DNA of 9,689 bases from Nitrososphaerota archaeon (GTDB lineage: Archaea > Thermoproteota > Nitrososphaeria > Nitrososphaerales > CADDZS01), in contig JAPCJV010000035.1 of assembly GCA_027886785.1 (NCBI GenBank), positions 1 to 9,689 on the forward strand, read 5' to 3'. Position 1 is the stretch's first letter. Each line of letters opens with the position of its first letter. This document shows positions 1 through 6,172 of this stretch, piece by piece. The translations under genes and the position numbers were made by a program. The notes under the pieces are model-generated. The model was given only the letters and a program-made list of their open reading frames with translations. It did not search any database and had not been told where the DNA came from.

Positions 1-112
1 CGTCCGGGTCCGCAACGTCCTAAATCTCCAGATTGCAATCCACGCTTCGCAAGCGTGGAAGAGTCTCAGGAATCTGAATACGAATTATCTTTTCATGAGG
101 TCATCTTTGATA
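1..112. other. Short left-edge stretch without a supported gene
   Basis: These bases lie downstream of the broken dehydrogenase. Two plus-strand frames stay open from position 1 to about 180, but they run antisense into the dehydrogenase and give no recognisable protein, so I do not call a partial gene. The only clear structure is a perfect hairpin at 40-58. Confidence 0.6.
40..58. repeat. Perfect 8-bp hairpin with 3-nt loop
   Basis: CCACGCTT, loop CGC, AAGCGTGG form a perfect, GC-containing stem. The palindrome GATTGCAATC (31-40) abuts it and shares base 40. There is no T-run on either side, so it is not a classical intrinsic terminator. It lies past the 3' end of the dehydrogenase pseudogene and could be a transcript-end structure or a single REP-like unit. 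No second copy is seen in this window. Confidence 0.6.
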
Positions 113-868
113 TTAATGGATCAATATTCGCCATACGGCGAGGGTCTGTTCGATCAAAAAGTGGCTCTCTCCGAACCCTGAGATAAAGCAGAGTTCCAAC
201 CAAGTCGATTGGGTGCTGATTCCTTTTCAATGCCCTGGCATTTGCTATTCTCTCAAAATATTTCGGATCAGGATTCCTTTCTAGAGTAGCATCTGTTATT
301 GTGAGCCCGGGGGCAATCGCATTAATTGTGATGTTATATTGCCCTAATTCGCTCGATATTCCTCTCGTGAATCCGACCACACCCCCTTGGAGGAAACGTA
401 ATGAGCAAATCCAGGCGTGCCAGCGAAAAACGCACCCGATGATATGTTCACTATCTTCCCCTTGTTCTGTTTTCTCATTTGCGGAAACACCGCTTTTGTA
501 CAAAGAAAAGTACCTCGCAAGTTAACTGCCATGACATGATCCCACTCATCCACATCGATTTCATAGAATGGTCGCCTCTTCAGGCCCGCATACAAACCCG
601 CATTGTTGACTAGAACATCAATCCTTCCGAAGGCCCTGACTGTCTCATCTGCCAAGTTGTTTGTTTCGTGTTCTTGAGTGATGTCGGTCTGAATTCCTAG
701 CGCAGTCCCTCCAGCTTTTTGAATTTGCGAGGCGGTCTCCTTTGCTCCTTCGCCCAGAATATCTGAGACTACAACATCGGCTCCTTCTTTAGCGAGCTCA
801 AGAGCGTATACTTTCCCGATCCCTCTCGCTCCGCCAGTTACAATGACGACCTTATCTTTGAGTCGCAT
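113..868 (-). pseudogene. Short-chain dehydrogenase/reductase (SDR), frame-broken
   Basis: Classical SDR oxidoreductase (NAD(P)H-dependent, cytosolic), interrupted by at least two frame changes. From the ATG at 868 (a TTG lies one codon upstream at 871) the first frame shows the Rossmann motif TGGARGIG (about residues 11-18), NNAG (88-91), catalytic Ser144, and Tyr157/Lys161 in the YxxxK motif. Right after the Lys the frame is lost at a run of five C (382-386 on the plus strand). One more G on the coding strand would read SSKGGVVGFTRG, the usual SDR continuation. The second frame then runs through NAIAPGL to GTLLYL. Near 176-186 one extra base returns the reading to the original frame (ESHFLIEQTLAV), ending at a TAA at 113-115. 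The summed length of about 250 residues is exactly the family norm. The usual terminal DGG is garbled (AVWRIL). This is either a recent pseudogene or a set of indel errors. The substrate is unknown. Confidence 0.8.
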
Positions 869-890
869 CAATCTCTTGGAATTTTATCGA

Positions 891-900
891 TCTAATTATT
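891..900 (-). promoter_or_regulatory. Possible TATA box of the SDR gene
   Basis: AATAATTAGA on the minus strand lies about 23-32 bp upstream of the ATG at 868, the spacing of a leaderless archaeal promoter. The 66-bp gap to the upstream FMN reductase leaves co-transcription from that gene equally possible. Confidence 0.3.
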
Positions 901-934
901 CTTTCCAGAATTTCTGTCCATTTTTCATAGGAAA

Positions 935-1477
935 CTATTGCTTGTTTATCTTCGCAGCCCAACTGACAAGATTTTGGAGGACTATCCTCAAGAGATTCTT
1001 CGCATCATCGTCCTTCAGCTTCATGTTATCGTCGAAGACTTCTCGTGCTCTGCCCAAGAGAAACTCTGGTTTGTTTATCGGGTGCATGTTCAGGTCGACC
1101 ATTATCAGCCTAAGGTTCTCTTGGGATCTCACTCCTCCCCGGATTCCCACTGTGACGCTGATAATCGCGGCTGGCTTTCCATCCCAAGAATTATCCGGCC
1201 GGTTTCCCCACTCGATGGCGTTTTTCAATACCGCGGTGATGCTATGGTTGTGCTCGGGAGAAGCGATTAGAATTGCATCCGAACTACTTATTTTTTCCTT
1301 GAATTTCAGTACATTCTCTGGAGGGTTTTGCTCCAAATCTTTGGAAAAAAGGGGAAATTTGGATACGTCGAAAATTTCGAGTGATGTGTTTTCAGGAAGT
1401 ACGTTTTTGGCTTGCTCCAAAAGTGCTAGATTGTACGAGCCCTTCCGGTAACTTCCAGATATGGCGAGAATGTACAT
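935..1477 (-). CDS. NAD(P)H-dependent FMN reductase (flavodoxin-like fold)
   Basis: A 180-residue cytosolic flavoprotein of the NADPH-dependent FMN reductase family (chromate, quinone and azo reductase relatives), which transfers electrons from NAD(P)H to FMN or to quinone-like acceptors. Visible marks are the N-terminal phosphate-binding loop after beta-1 (GSYRKGSYN, residues 9-17), the family motif SPEHNHSITAVLKNAIEW in mid-protein (usually SPEYNHS, so His replaces Tyr here), and GIRGGVRSQENLR followed by the LNMHP segment that shapes the flavin site. Length is normal for the family. The ATG at 1477 begins directly with the beta-1 strand MYILAISGS, which supports this start. It is divergent from the hydrolase at 1597 and 66 bp upstream of the broken SDR in the same direction, so the two may be one operon. 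The physiological acceptor cannot be deduced. Confidence 0.88.
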   Translation of the reverse strand: MYILAISGSYRKGSYNLALLEQAKNVLPENTSLEIFDVSKFPLFSKDLEQNPPENVLKFKEKISSSDAILIASPEHNHSITAVLKNAIEWGNRPDNSWDGKPAAIISVTVGIRGGVRSQENLRLIMVDLNMHPINKPEFLLGRAREVFDDNMKLKDDDAKNLLRIVLQNLVSWAAKINKQ

Positions 1478-1567
1478 CGTTTTCTGAGTAATCCTGAGAT
1501 CAACACCGCTTAATTGTTACGCTTTCATTTTGACATTTTCCCAACAGAAATCAGAAATAGACATCCT

Positions 1568-1576
1568 CTTTAAAGA
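1568..1576 (+). promoter_or_regulatory. TATA box of the hydrolase gene (leaderless promoter)
   Basis: CTTTAAAGA is centred about 25 bp upstream of the ATG at 1597. That is the archaeal TATA-to-start-site distance, so the mRNA probably begins at or within a base or two of the start codon. This is the clearest promoter in the window and the main support for an archaeal host. Confidence 0.65.
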
Positions 1577-1596
1577 TTGAAATCGTTTTCTTTCCC

Positions 1597-2277
1597 ATGG
1601 GATCTCTCGCCAAAAGTACTGTTGCTCTAAATGGAACTGGCAAGCTTTCAGCGTACCTAAGTCGGCCAAACGATACAGTCCCTAGATCCGCAATGATTGT
1701 CATTCACGAGTGGTGGGGCCTGTCTCCGCACATGAAGGATGTCGCCGACAGGTTTGCTTCTCTGGGATATGTGGCGCTCGCTCCCGACCTTTTTCGGGGA
1801 GTGTCTACAACCGTTAGAGAGGAAGCGATGAAACTCTCTGCGAGTGTAAACACGAAAGATAGCGCTGAAATTATCGGTACGGCTCTAGATTATCTGAAAC
1901 AAACCGATTTTGTGAACCCCGATCGAATTGGGCTTACCGGTTTCTGTTTCGGCGGGATGCATGAATTCAACTTTATCTGTGTGTCACCCGGAATCAAAGC
2001 TGCAGCCATCTATTATCCGAGTCGCATTCCAAGCGAAGAGTTGTTGGCGAAAATTAGGGCACCTCTCCTCATCATCTATGGCGATCAAGATGCCTCAATA
2101 AAAGCAGCGTACGAGCTGGAGGGTACGCTCAAACGATTGGACAAGGAGGCTAAACTCGTGGTTTATCCGGGTTGTGGACATGCTTTCTTTAACGACACGT
2201 GGCAGAATTACAAACCCGAAGCAGCTCAGGATGCGTGGAAAAAGACGACTACGTTTTTTGCATCGCATCTTTCGTGA
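1597..2277 (+). CDS. Dienelactone hydrolase family alpha/beta-hydrolase
   Basis: A 226-residue cytosolic hydrolase of the carboxymethylenebutenolidase (dienelactone hydrolase) family. The reference member opens dienelactone to maleylacetate in chloroaromatic breakdown, but many members act on other lactones or esters. The complete triad is visible: nucleophile Cys117 in GFCFGG, Asp165 in YGDQD and His195 in GHAFFN. Glu38 in HEWWG matches the glutamate that activates the nucleophile in the family. PDLFRG (64-69) is another conserved segment. Length is close to the usual 230-240. There is no signal peptide. The stretch just after the nucleophile elbow (HEFNFICVSPG) is less typical. The start is fixed by the TATA box 25 bp upstream. 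A T-rich run follows the stop. Its neighbours, a flavin reductase, an SDR and exporters, would fit metabolism of small organic compounds, but this is inference. Confidence 0.88.
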   Translation: MGSLAKSTVALNGTGKLSAYLSRPNDTVPRSAMIVIHEWWGLSPHMKDVADRFASLGYVALAPDLFRGVSTTVREEAMKLSASVNTKDSAEIIGTALDYLKQTDFVNPDRIGLTGFCFGGMHEFNFICVSPGIKAAAIYYPSRIPSEELLAKIRAPLLIIYGDQDASIKAAYELEGTLKRLDKEAKLVVYPGCGHAFFNDTWQNYKPEAAQDAWKKTTTFFASHLS

Positions 2278-2296
2278 AAACATTTCCCAAGGATCA

Positions 2297-2305
2297 TTCT
2301 TTTTT
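2297..2305 (+). terminator. Oligo-T terminator after the hydrolase gene
   Basis: TTCTTTTTT begins 20 bp past the hydrolase stop, in the 31-bp gap between convergent genes. Archaeal RNA polymerase terminates at T-runs without a required hairpin, so this is a likely 3' end for the hydrolase transcript. Confidence 0.5.
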
Positions 2306-2308
2306 CGT

Positions 2309-3778
2309 CTAGGTTCTCCTCGTTTGATCAGTGGCAAGTGCGTCATGGCTTGATCCCTTAGGTAGGGACTTTTCCTCTTTTCCTCGAACGAGGGAAGTTA
2401 GGATGCCTATCGCGCTGAAGATCGCTGCGAACAGAAAGGCGTAGTGCATTCCAGTGACGAAGGTTTGAGCAAGGGCTCCAGTCAAGGTAGCAGTACCTCC
2501 GCTAGCTGACGCGAAAGCACCCGCTGGCATCGCTCCCGCAATGATTGCTGTCATGACAACAATTCCGATGGAGCTGGATGCAGTCCGCACTGTTCCCATG
2601 ATTCCTGACGCGATGCCTCGCCTGTCCGCCGAAACCGAGCTCATGATGGAGTTTGTGTTCGGGGGAGAGAACAGCCCGTGTCCAAAGCCGATGATCGCCA
2701 TGGGAATCCAGATGCTCTCAGGAGCGGAATTTGTCGTGAGAAACGACAAGCCGAAGAGACCCAGCGCCCTAAACGCTATCCCCACGGAGGTCAGTATCCG
2801 GGTATCCACTCTGTCAGAGAGTGCGCCTGAAAAAACAGATGTAATTGTCTGCACTATCGGTTGCGCTACGAGAAACAACGCGGCAGAAATCGGTGAATAG
2901 CCGTGTACCAACTGTAGATATAGCGAGACAACGAGAAGAGTCCCTTGGTTTGTCGCGTAATTGAAAATCGCGGTGAGGTTACCTGCGGCAAATAGACGAT
3001 TGTGCGAAAATAACTTTAGATCGATTACAGGATCCTTTGAGTATTTGTTTTCTGTGACAACGAATCCTATCACCGATGCAACGCTCACCAGCCCAAAGAT
3101 CAAAGCATCAAACTCAGACAGAGAGAGCTCAGTCTGGCTGAGGAACAGCATCAGACCAGCAAGAAATAACGAAAAAAGAACAGAGCCTGGGAGATCAAAT
3201 CCTTTTCTAGTTTCGTGCTTTGCTTCCTTTGGGACATAAAGCAAGATCAGAAGTAACGAAATTATTCCGATGGGAAGGTTTACAAAAAATATAGATCTCC
3301 ATCCGGCGAATTGCACAAGAATTGCTCCAATGATGGGGCCGAAGCTTTGCCCAGAGTAGACAGCACTCGTGTTGATCCCCAGGGCCTTTCCCCTGTCACC
3401 GTGAAATGTATCTGTGACGATCGCGATTGCGCCGGACCCCATGGTGGCTCCGCCTATCCCCTGCACGATCCGACTTGCTATTAGAGCTAGAACGTTGGGA
3501 GAGAGAGCCGCGAGCACCGATCCTAAGGTGAACAGTGCGACTCCAAACGAAATTACTTTTTTCCTGCCCCAGAGGTCTCCCATGTGCCCCATTGGAGCTT
3601 GCAATGCGGCATTCACAAGGAGGTATGCAACGGGGATCCAAACTAGAGACGAGAGCTGTGCAGAAAGAGAAGTCCCTATTGACGGAAGCGCTAGATTAAC
3701 TACGCTTCCGTCGAAAGGCACCATGAAAGTGACGATCGTTGTAGCTAAGAGAATCAAACGCGGCCTTATAGTTGGCAA
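2309..3778 (-). CDS. MFS drug-type exporter, DHA2 (14-TM, EmrB/QacA) family
   Basis: A 489-residue integral membrane antiporter, expected to export small molecules in exchange for protons. Marks in order: TM1 with Asp23 in DGSVVNLALPSIG; motif A GHMGDLWGRKK (64-74) in the loop after TM2; Arg103 of motif B in RIVQGIGGA; motif C, the antiporter signature, in SGQSFGPIIGA (142-152), followed by AGWRSIFFVNLPIG; and the second-half segment GHGLFSPPNTNSIMSS (366-381). The hydrophobic segments fit 14 helices, and the tail after about 465 is charged and cytoplasmic. The reading frame offers only a TTG start at 3778 before an upstream TGA; it gives the correct short N-terminus before TM1. A weak A-rich TATA-like box lies about 28-37 bp upstream. 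The gene follows a second DHA2 exporter 60 bp away in the same direction. The substrate is unknown. Confidence 0.9.
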   Translation of the reverse strand: MPTIRPRLILLATTIVTFMVPFDGSVVNLALPSIGTSLSAQLSSLVWIPVAYLLVNAALQAPMGHMGDLWGRKKVISFGVALFTLGSVLAALSPNVLALIASRIVQGIGGATMGSGAIAIVTDTFHGDRGKALGINTSAVYSGQSFGPIIGAILVQFAGWRSIFFVNLPIGIISLLLILLYVPKEAKHETRKGFDLPGSVLFSLFLAGLMLFLSQTELSLSEFDALIFGLVSVASVIGFVVTENKYSKDPVIDLKLFSHNRLFAAGNLTAIFNYATNQGTLLVVSLYLQLVHGYSPISAALFLVAQPIVQTITSVFSGALSDRVDTRILTSVGIAFRALGLFGLSFLTTNSAPESIWIPMAIIGFGHGLFSPPNTNSIMSSVSADRRGIASGIMGTVRTASSSIGIVVMTAIIAGAMPAGAFASASGGTATLTGALAQTFVTGMHYAFLFAAIFSAIGILTSLVRGKEEKSLPKGSSHDALATDQTRRT

Positions 3779-3805
3779 GCCTTCTGGCTTTGCGAATCAA
3801 TCTGC

Positions 3806-3815
3806 CTTTTTTTAG
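3806..3815 (-). promoter_or_regulatory. Possible TATA-like box of the downstream exporter
   Basis: On the minus strand CTAAAAAAAG lies 28-37 bp upstream of the TTG start at 3778. An 11-bp element (TTACCATCAAA, 3816-3826) directly precedes it. The second exporter may therefore have its own promoter besides read-through from the first. Confidence 0.3.
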
Positions 3816-3826
3816 TTTGATGGTAA
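3816..3826 (-). promoter_or_regulatory. 11-bp element TTACCATCAAA, copy upstream of the second exporter
   Basis: It is identical over 11 bp to the element at 5318-5328 and lies in the 60-bp gap between the two exporter genes, directly upstream of the A-rich TATA-like box. Confidence 0.3.
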
Positions 3827-3838
3827 ATCATGCGTAAG

Positions 3839-5260
3839 CTATCGCGCAGAGTACGCGTTTCTAAAAACAGAAAGAAAAATAGCTATAAGAAGAAATCCGG
3901 CGGACAAGAAGTAAACCGAATGTATTGCGTCGATAAAACCACCTACCCAGGGAGGGTTGCTTTTGGTTGGCAAGCTAAGAAAGATTTGATCAAGATTTGC
4001 GATCGAGACGCGAAAGCTCAATACCAGAAATGCAATTCCAAGACTGAATGTAGTTCCTAGAAGAATTAGAGTCGTACTTATTCCAGACGCAACCCCCCGC
4101 GCGGGCGGAGGAACTGAGTTCATGATTGACGCCCTGTTGGGTGCTGCGAAAAGCCCCATTCCGCTGCCCACCAAAACGAGCGATGGGAGAAGTTGATCGA
4201 AAGTTACGGTCTGACCTATTTGCGCCAGTAACAAGAATCCTAAAGATGATATCACTAGTCCCGAAGTAGACAAGATTCGATATCCGTATTTGTCCGAGAG
4301 CCATCCGCTTATGGGTCCGAAGAAAGCAAGCGAAACTGAGATCGGAAGTAGAAATATTCCGGCGGCGAAGGGGTTAAGTCCCATCGTTGGACCTTGCATG
4401 TACAACACGAGTACGAGAGAGGTTGCTCCCCTAGCCAGAGCGTTCAAAAAGATCAAGAGGCTTCCGGAAACAAATGCAGGTATCTTGAACAGACCCGGAG
4501 GAAACATCGGATATTTTGTACGCGATTCGATTAGAATGAATATTGCAAACATCGCTACCCCGGAGCCGACTAACAACAGGAATTGTCCAAGATTGAGCGA
4601 TGAAATTGCGTAGAGGGTTATGGCAACAAGGGTTGCCGCGAGTCCTGCGACAAACGAAATGTTGCCGACAAGATCAATTTTTTGCCCTTTCTCAATAATT
4701 GCAAGTTCATGGAGTTGATAGTGTGACCATATGATCGCGAATATTCCAATTGGAAGATTGATCCAAAAGATAGAGCGCCACCCGGCTACCGTTGTCAAAA
4801 ATCCTCCTAAAACAAGTCCTAGCACAGAACCAACAACGATTGCGACCTGGTTTGTACCAAGAGCTCTTCCTCTCTCCGCCAAAGGAAAGGCATCCGTGAG
4901 GATGGCTGCGCTATTCGAAAATAGGAAAGCTGCTCCTATAGCCTGAATCATCCTGAATAGAATAAGTTCCAAGCTGTTCTGTGAAAAGGCGCATAGTGCA
5001 GATCCTATCGTGAAAACAATGAACCCATAGTTATAGAGCTTCACTCTCCCAAAGATATCCGCGAGCCGGCCGAAGTTCACCACCACGGAGGCAGTGATCA
5101 ATTGGTACCCTAGCAGAATCCAGAGCAACTCGGCAATTGTGGTTCCGGGCAGGTCTTTCCCAATTGTAGGAAGCGCAATGAGCACAATGTTGGCGTCAAG
5201 CGATGCCATCGTCACGCCAAGGGTTGTGTTAGAAAGGACAATCCACTTGTATGCTAACAT
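3839..5260 (-). CDS. MFS drug-type exporter, DHA2 (14-TM) family, second tandem copy
   Basis: A 473-residue integral membrane transporter related to its neighbour at 2309-3778 and of the same DHA2 proton-antiport family. Marks: Asp22 in LDANIVLIALPTIG (TM1); motif A GRLADIFGRVK (64-74); Arg103 in RMIQAIGAA; motif C region GSVLGLVLGG (144-153), which lacks the usual Pro; AGWRSIFWINLPIG (159-172); and GMGLFAAPNRASIMNS in the second half. The hydrophobic pattern fits 14 helices. The ATG at 5260 starts just before TM1. The TAG stop at 3839 is 60 bp from the start of the next exporter, so the two are likely co-transcribed. The two copies share motif positions almost residue for residue in the first half but differ widely elsewhere, so this is an old duplication or two separate acquisitions. 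The substrate is not predictable. Confidence 0.9.
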   Translation of the reverse strand: MLAYKWIVLSNTTLGVTMASLDANIVLIALPTIGKDLPGTTIAELLWILLGYQLITASVVVNFGRLADIFGRVKLYNYGFIVFTIGSALCAFSQNSLELILFRMIQAIGAAFLFSNSAAILTDAFPLAERGRALGTNQVAIVVGSVLGLVLGGFLTTVAGWRSIFWINLPIGIFAIIWSHYQLHELAIIEKGQKIDLVGNISFVAGLAATLVAITLYAISSLNLGQFLLLVGSGVAMFAIFILIESRTKYPMFPPGLFKIPAFVSGSLLIFLNALARGATSLVLVLYMQGPTMGLNPFAAGIFLLPISVSLAFFGPISGWLSDKYGYRILSTSGLVISSLGFLLLAQIGQTVTFDQLLPSLVLVGSGMGLFAAPNRASIMNSVPPPARGVASGISTTLILLGTTFSLGIAFLVLSFRVSIANLDQIFLSLPTKSNPPWVGGFIDAIHSVYFLSAGFLLIAIFLSVFRNAYSAR

Positions 5261-5301
5261 GCATTTTCACAGGCTTTCTCTGGAGAAGGGATTTTCATGA
5301 T

Positions 5302-5311
5302 GATCATGATC
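5302..5311. promoter_or_regulatory. Palindrome GATCATGATC upstream of the exporter operon
   Basis: This perfect 10-bp palindrome lies 42-51 bp upstream of the ATG at 5260. It overlaps a second symmetric element, TCATGA-TGA-TCATGA (5295-5309). The position suits an operator near the promoter of the exporter pair, but no regulator gene is adjacent. Confidence 0.35.
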
Positions 5312-5317
5312 TTCGAA

Positions 5318-5328
5318 TTTGATGGTAA
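5318..5328 (-). promoter_or_regulatory. 11-bp element TTACCATCAAA, copy upstream of the first exporter
   Basis: On the minus strand TTACCATCAAA lies 58-68 bp upstream of the ATG at 5260. An identical copy lies 38-48 bp upstream of the start of the second exporter. Matching positions ahead of two related genes suggest a shared control site, though an 11-mer repeat alone is not rare in a window of this size. Confidence 0.3.
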
Positions 5329-5435
5329 CACGCTCGGAAAAAATGTTACAACAGCACCAAGATTGTGTTCTGAGATTTACCGAGTGGAAGACTAATTTCA
5401 TAAATCAAAATGGATCCATTATTTCGCAATTTTCC

Positions 5436-5459
5436 TAAATTGAACCTCTATTCAATTTA
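5436..5459. repeat. Perfect 9-bp inverted repeat, operator-like
   Basis: TAAATTGAA, six bases CCTCTA, TTCAATTTA: all nine pairs match. The arms are AT-rich and the 24-bp symmetry is typical of a site for a homodimeric helix-turn-helix regulator. It lies 176-199 bp upstream of the exporter operon start. It could also form a weak RNA hairpin. No gene begins close to it, so its target is uncertain. Confidence 0.5.
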
Positions 5460-5694
5460 TTCGGAGGGGCATCACGTCAAAGATTCCTGATCAATACTTG
5501 ATGTTTTCAACTTTGGAGAAATCTGGGGGTGTACTGAGTCAAAGAATCCAAACCTGGTTCATCGATCTCTGGAATCATCGGTTTTCAATAATCTTACTCG
5601 GCACGGGCTAAAATGTTGATTACGGAAAGTTCATGGCCTATAGGATAGGGCTCGTTCCGATTGTAGGATTCTAAGCCGATAACGCGGTTTAACT

Positions 5695-5730
5695 CGCTCG
5701 GTTAGTAGCCGGCGAACCAAGCGAATTTTT
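5695..5730 (+). terminator. Hairpin followed by T-run inside the gap
   Basis: CGCT-C-GGTT pairs with AACC-A-AGCG around an 11-nt loop (stem arms 5695-5703 and 5715-5723; one central C/A mismatch), followed by AATTTTT. It has the form of an intrinsic terminator for a plus-strand transcript, yet no plus-strand coding gene lies upstream, which hints at a small RNA or a lost gene. Confidence 0.35.
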
Positions 5731-5857
5731 GTGTTCAATATTTAGAAAGTAATTCGTTTTGCGGCTAAAACGACTAAGGTTTGAGACGGAAATTCCTTAT
5801 AGATTACACTGACCTCTGAGCTCTATCGTGATGAAAAATGGCACTGGTATCACGCTT

Positions 5858-6046
5858 TTACAAGTTTGCGCCAATTTTAGGATGAATCAGCTTTAGATCT
5901 CCCCTGTGTTCTTTGATTTTTTCATGAGTACCTTCCAGTTCGAGAAGCACGAGGTACTTGATTCTCCCCAGCACCTTTCCTCTGACTTTTTTGTCCAAAA
6001 GGTACACGGTGTCTCCTTCCTTTATCGGAGCGCGATGGGCTGTCAT
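5858..6046 (-). CDS. Small SH3/KOW-like beta-barrel protein, function unknown
   Basis: A 62-residue basic protein that I do not recognise as a named family. The central part (about residues 8-55) reads as short beta strands: IKEGDTVYLLDKK, VRGKVLGRIKYLVLLELEG, then a charged turn and LKLIHP. Alternating hydrophobic residues with Gly at turns and a GDxV entry is the pattern of small SH3-like or KOW-type barrels, often nucleic-acid or ribosome associated. There is no signal peptide or membrane segment, so it should be cytosolic. The ATG at 6046 is preceded by a TATA-like CTTTAATA at 6080-6087 and, just beyond, a perfect dyad at 6092-6108. It is divergent from the membrane protein at 6210. I consider the gene real because of its dense, ordered composition and promoter. 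The function stays open. Confidence 0.68.
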   Translation of the reverse strand: MTAHRAPIKEGDTVYLLDKKVRGKVLGRIKYLVLLELEGTHEKIKEHRGDLKLIHPKIGANL

Positions 6047-6079
6047 TTGAAATCAAAGTAGCCAAAGTGTTGGATTTTG

Positions 6080-6087
6080 TATTAAAG
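6080..6087 (-). promoter_or_regulatory. TATA-like box of the small SH3-like gene
   Basis: CTTTAATA on the minus strand is centred about 37 bp upstream of the ATG at 6046, predicting a leader of about 10-13 nt. A perfect dyad begins 5 bp further upstream. Confidence 0.4.
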
Positions 6088-6091
6088 AGAA

Positions 6092-6108
6092 ACGTATTGA
6101 CAATACGT
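6092..6108. promoter_or_regulatory. Perfect 8-1-8 dyad, candidate operator
   Basis: ACGTATTG, A, CAATACGT is fully symmetric. It sits just upstream of the TATA-like box of the small minus-strand gene, where archaeal activators or TFB-blocking repressors commonly bind. It shares the GTATT/AATAC half-sites with the dyad at 6155-6169. Confidence 0.55.
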
Positions 6109-6154
6109 ATCAATGATGGACTTTTTTGAGCGTGAAATATGTTTACGCCAAAAA

Positions 6155-6169
6155 GTATTCTTTGAATAC
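6155..6169. promoter_or_regulatory. Perfect 6-3-6 dyad, second candidate operator
   Basis: GTATTC, TTT, GAATAC lies immediately upstream of the TATA-like TTCATAAT (6173-6180) of the plus-strand gene at 6210. Its centre is 62 bp from that of the dyad at 6092-6108, close to six helical turns, so both sites would face the same side of the DNA. Confidence 0.5.
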
Positions 6170-6172
6170 AGA

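Larger units (their letters stand above)
5261..5857. other. 597-bp intergenic region rich in inverted repeats
   Basis: I see no convincing gene on either strand. The longest protein-like stretch is a plus-strand open frame from 5444 to about 5611 with no good start, and it matches nothing I recognise. The region holds the palindromes GATCATGATC (5302-5311) and a 9-bp dyad at 5436-5459, an 11-bp element shared with the inter-exporter gap (5318-5328), a hairpin followed by a T-run (5695-5730), and a weak stem CGTGAT/ATCACG (5827-5854) just past the stop of the small protein. No tRNA T-arm is visible. Both ends border minus-strand genes, so the leader of the exporter operon probably starts somewhere here. 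Confidence 0.55.

Noticed and set aside
31..58. Possible CRISPR repeat at the left edge
   Set aside because: Only one copy, with no spacer periodicity in the following sequence.
1..180. Two plus-strand frames open from the left edge
   Set aside because: They give no recognisable protein, and their right half is antisense to the SDR C-terminus.
843..1451. 202-codon plus-strand open frame opposite the FMN reductase and SDR start
   Set aside because: It is antisense to a clear flavin reductase, its composition is unlike a real protein, and no family motif or promoter is present.
2541..2900. Plus-strand open frames across the exporter genes (also 2961-3239, 3414-3815, 4290-4613)
   Set aside because: They are antisense shadows of 14-TM transporters whose motifs are unmistakable on the minus strand.
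5297..5373. Possible C/D box RNA (ATGATGA at 5297 and CTGA near 5370)
   Set aside because: No proper D' and C' boxes at the right spacing, and the ATGATGA is better explained as part of the nested palindromes.
5690..5730. Possible tRNA fragment (GGTTCG-like string on the minus strand)
   Set aside because: No T-arm stem, anticodon arm or acceptor pairing can be drawn; the segment folds better as a simple hairpin with a T-run.
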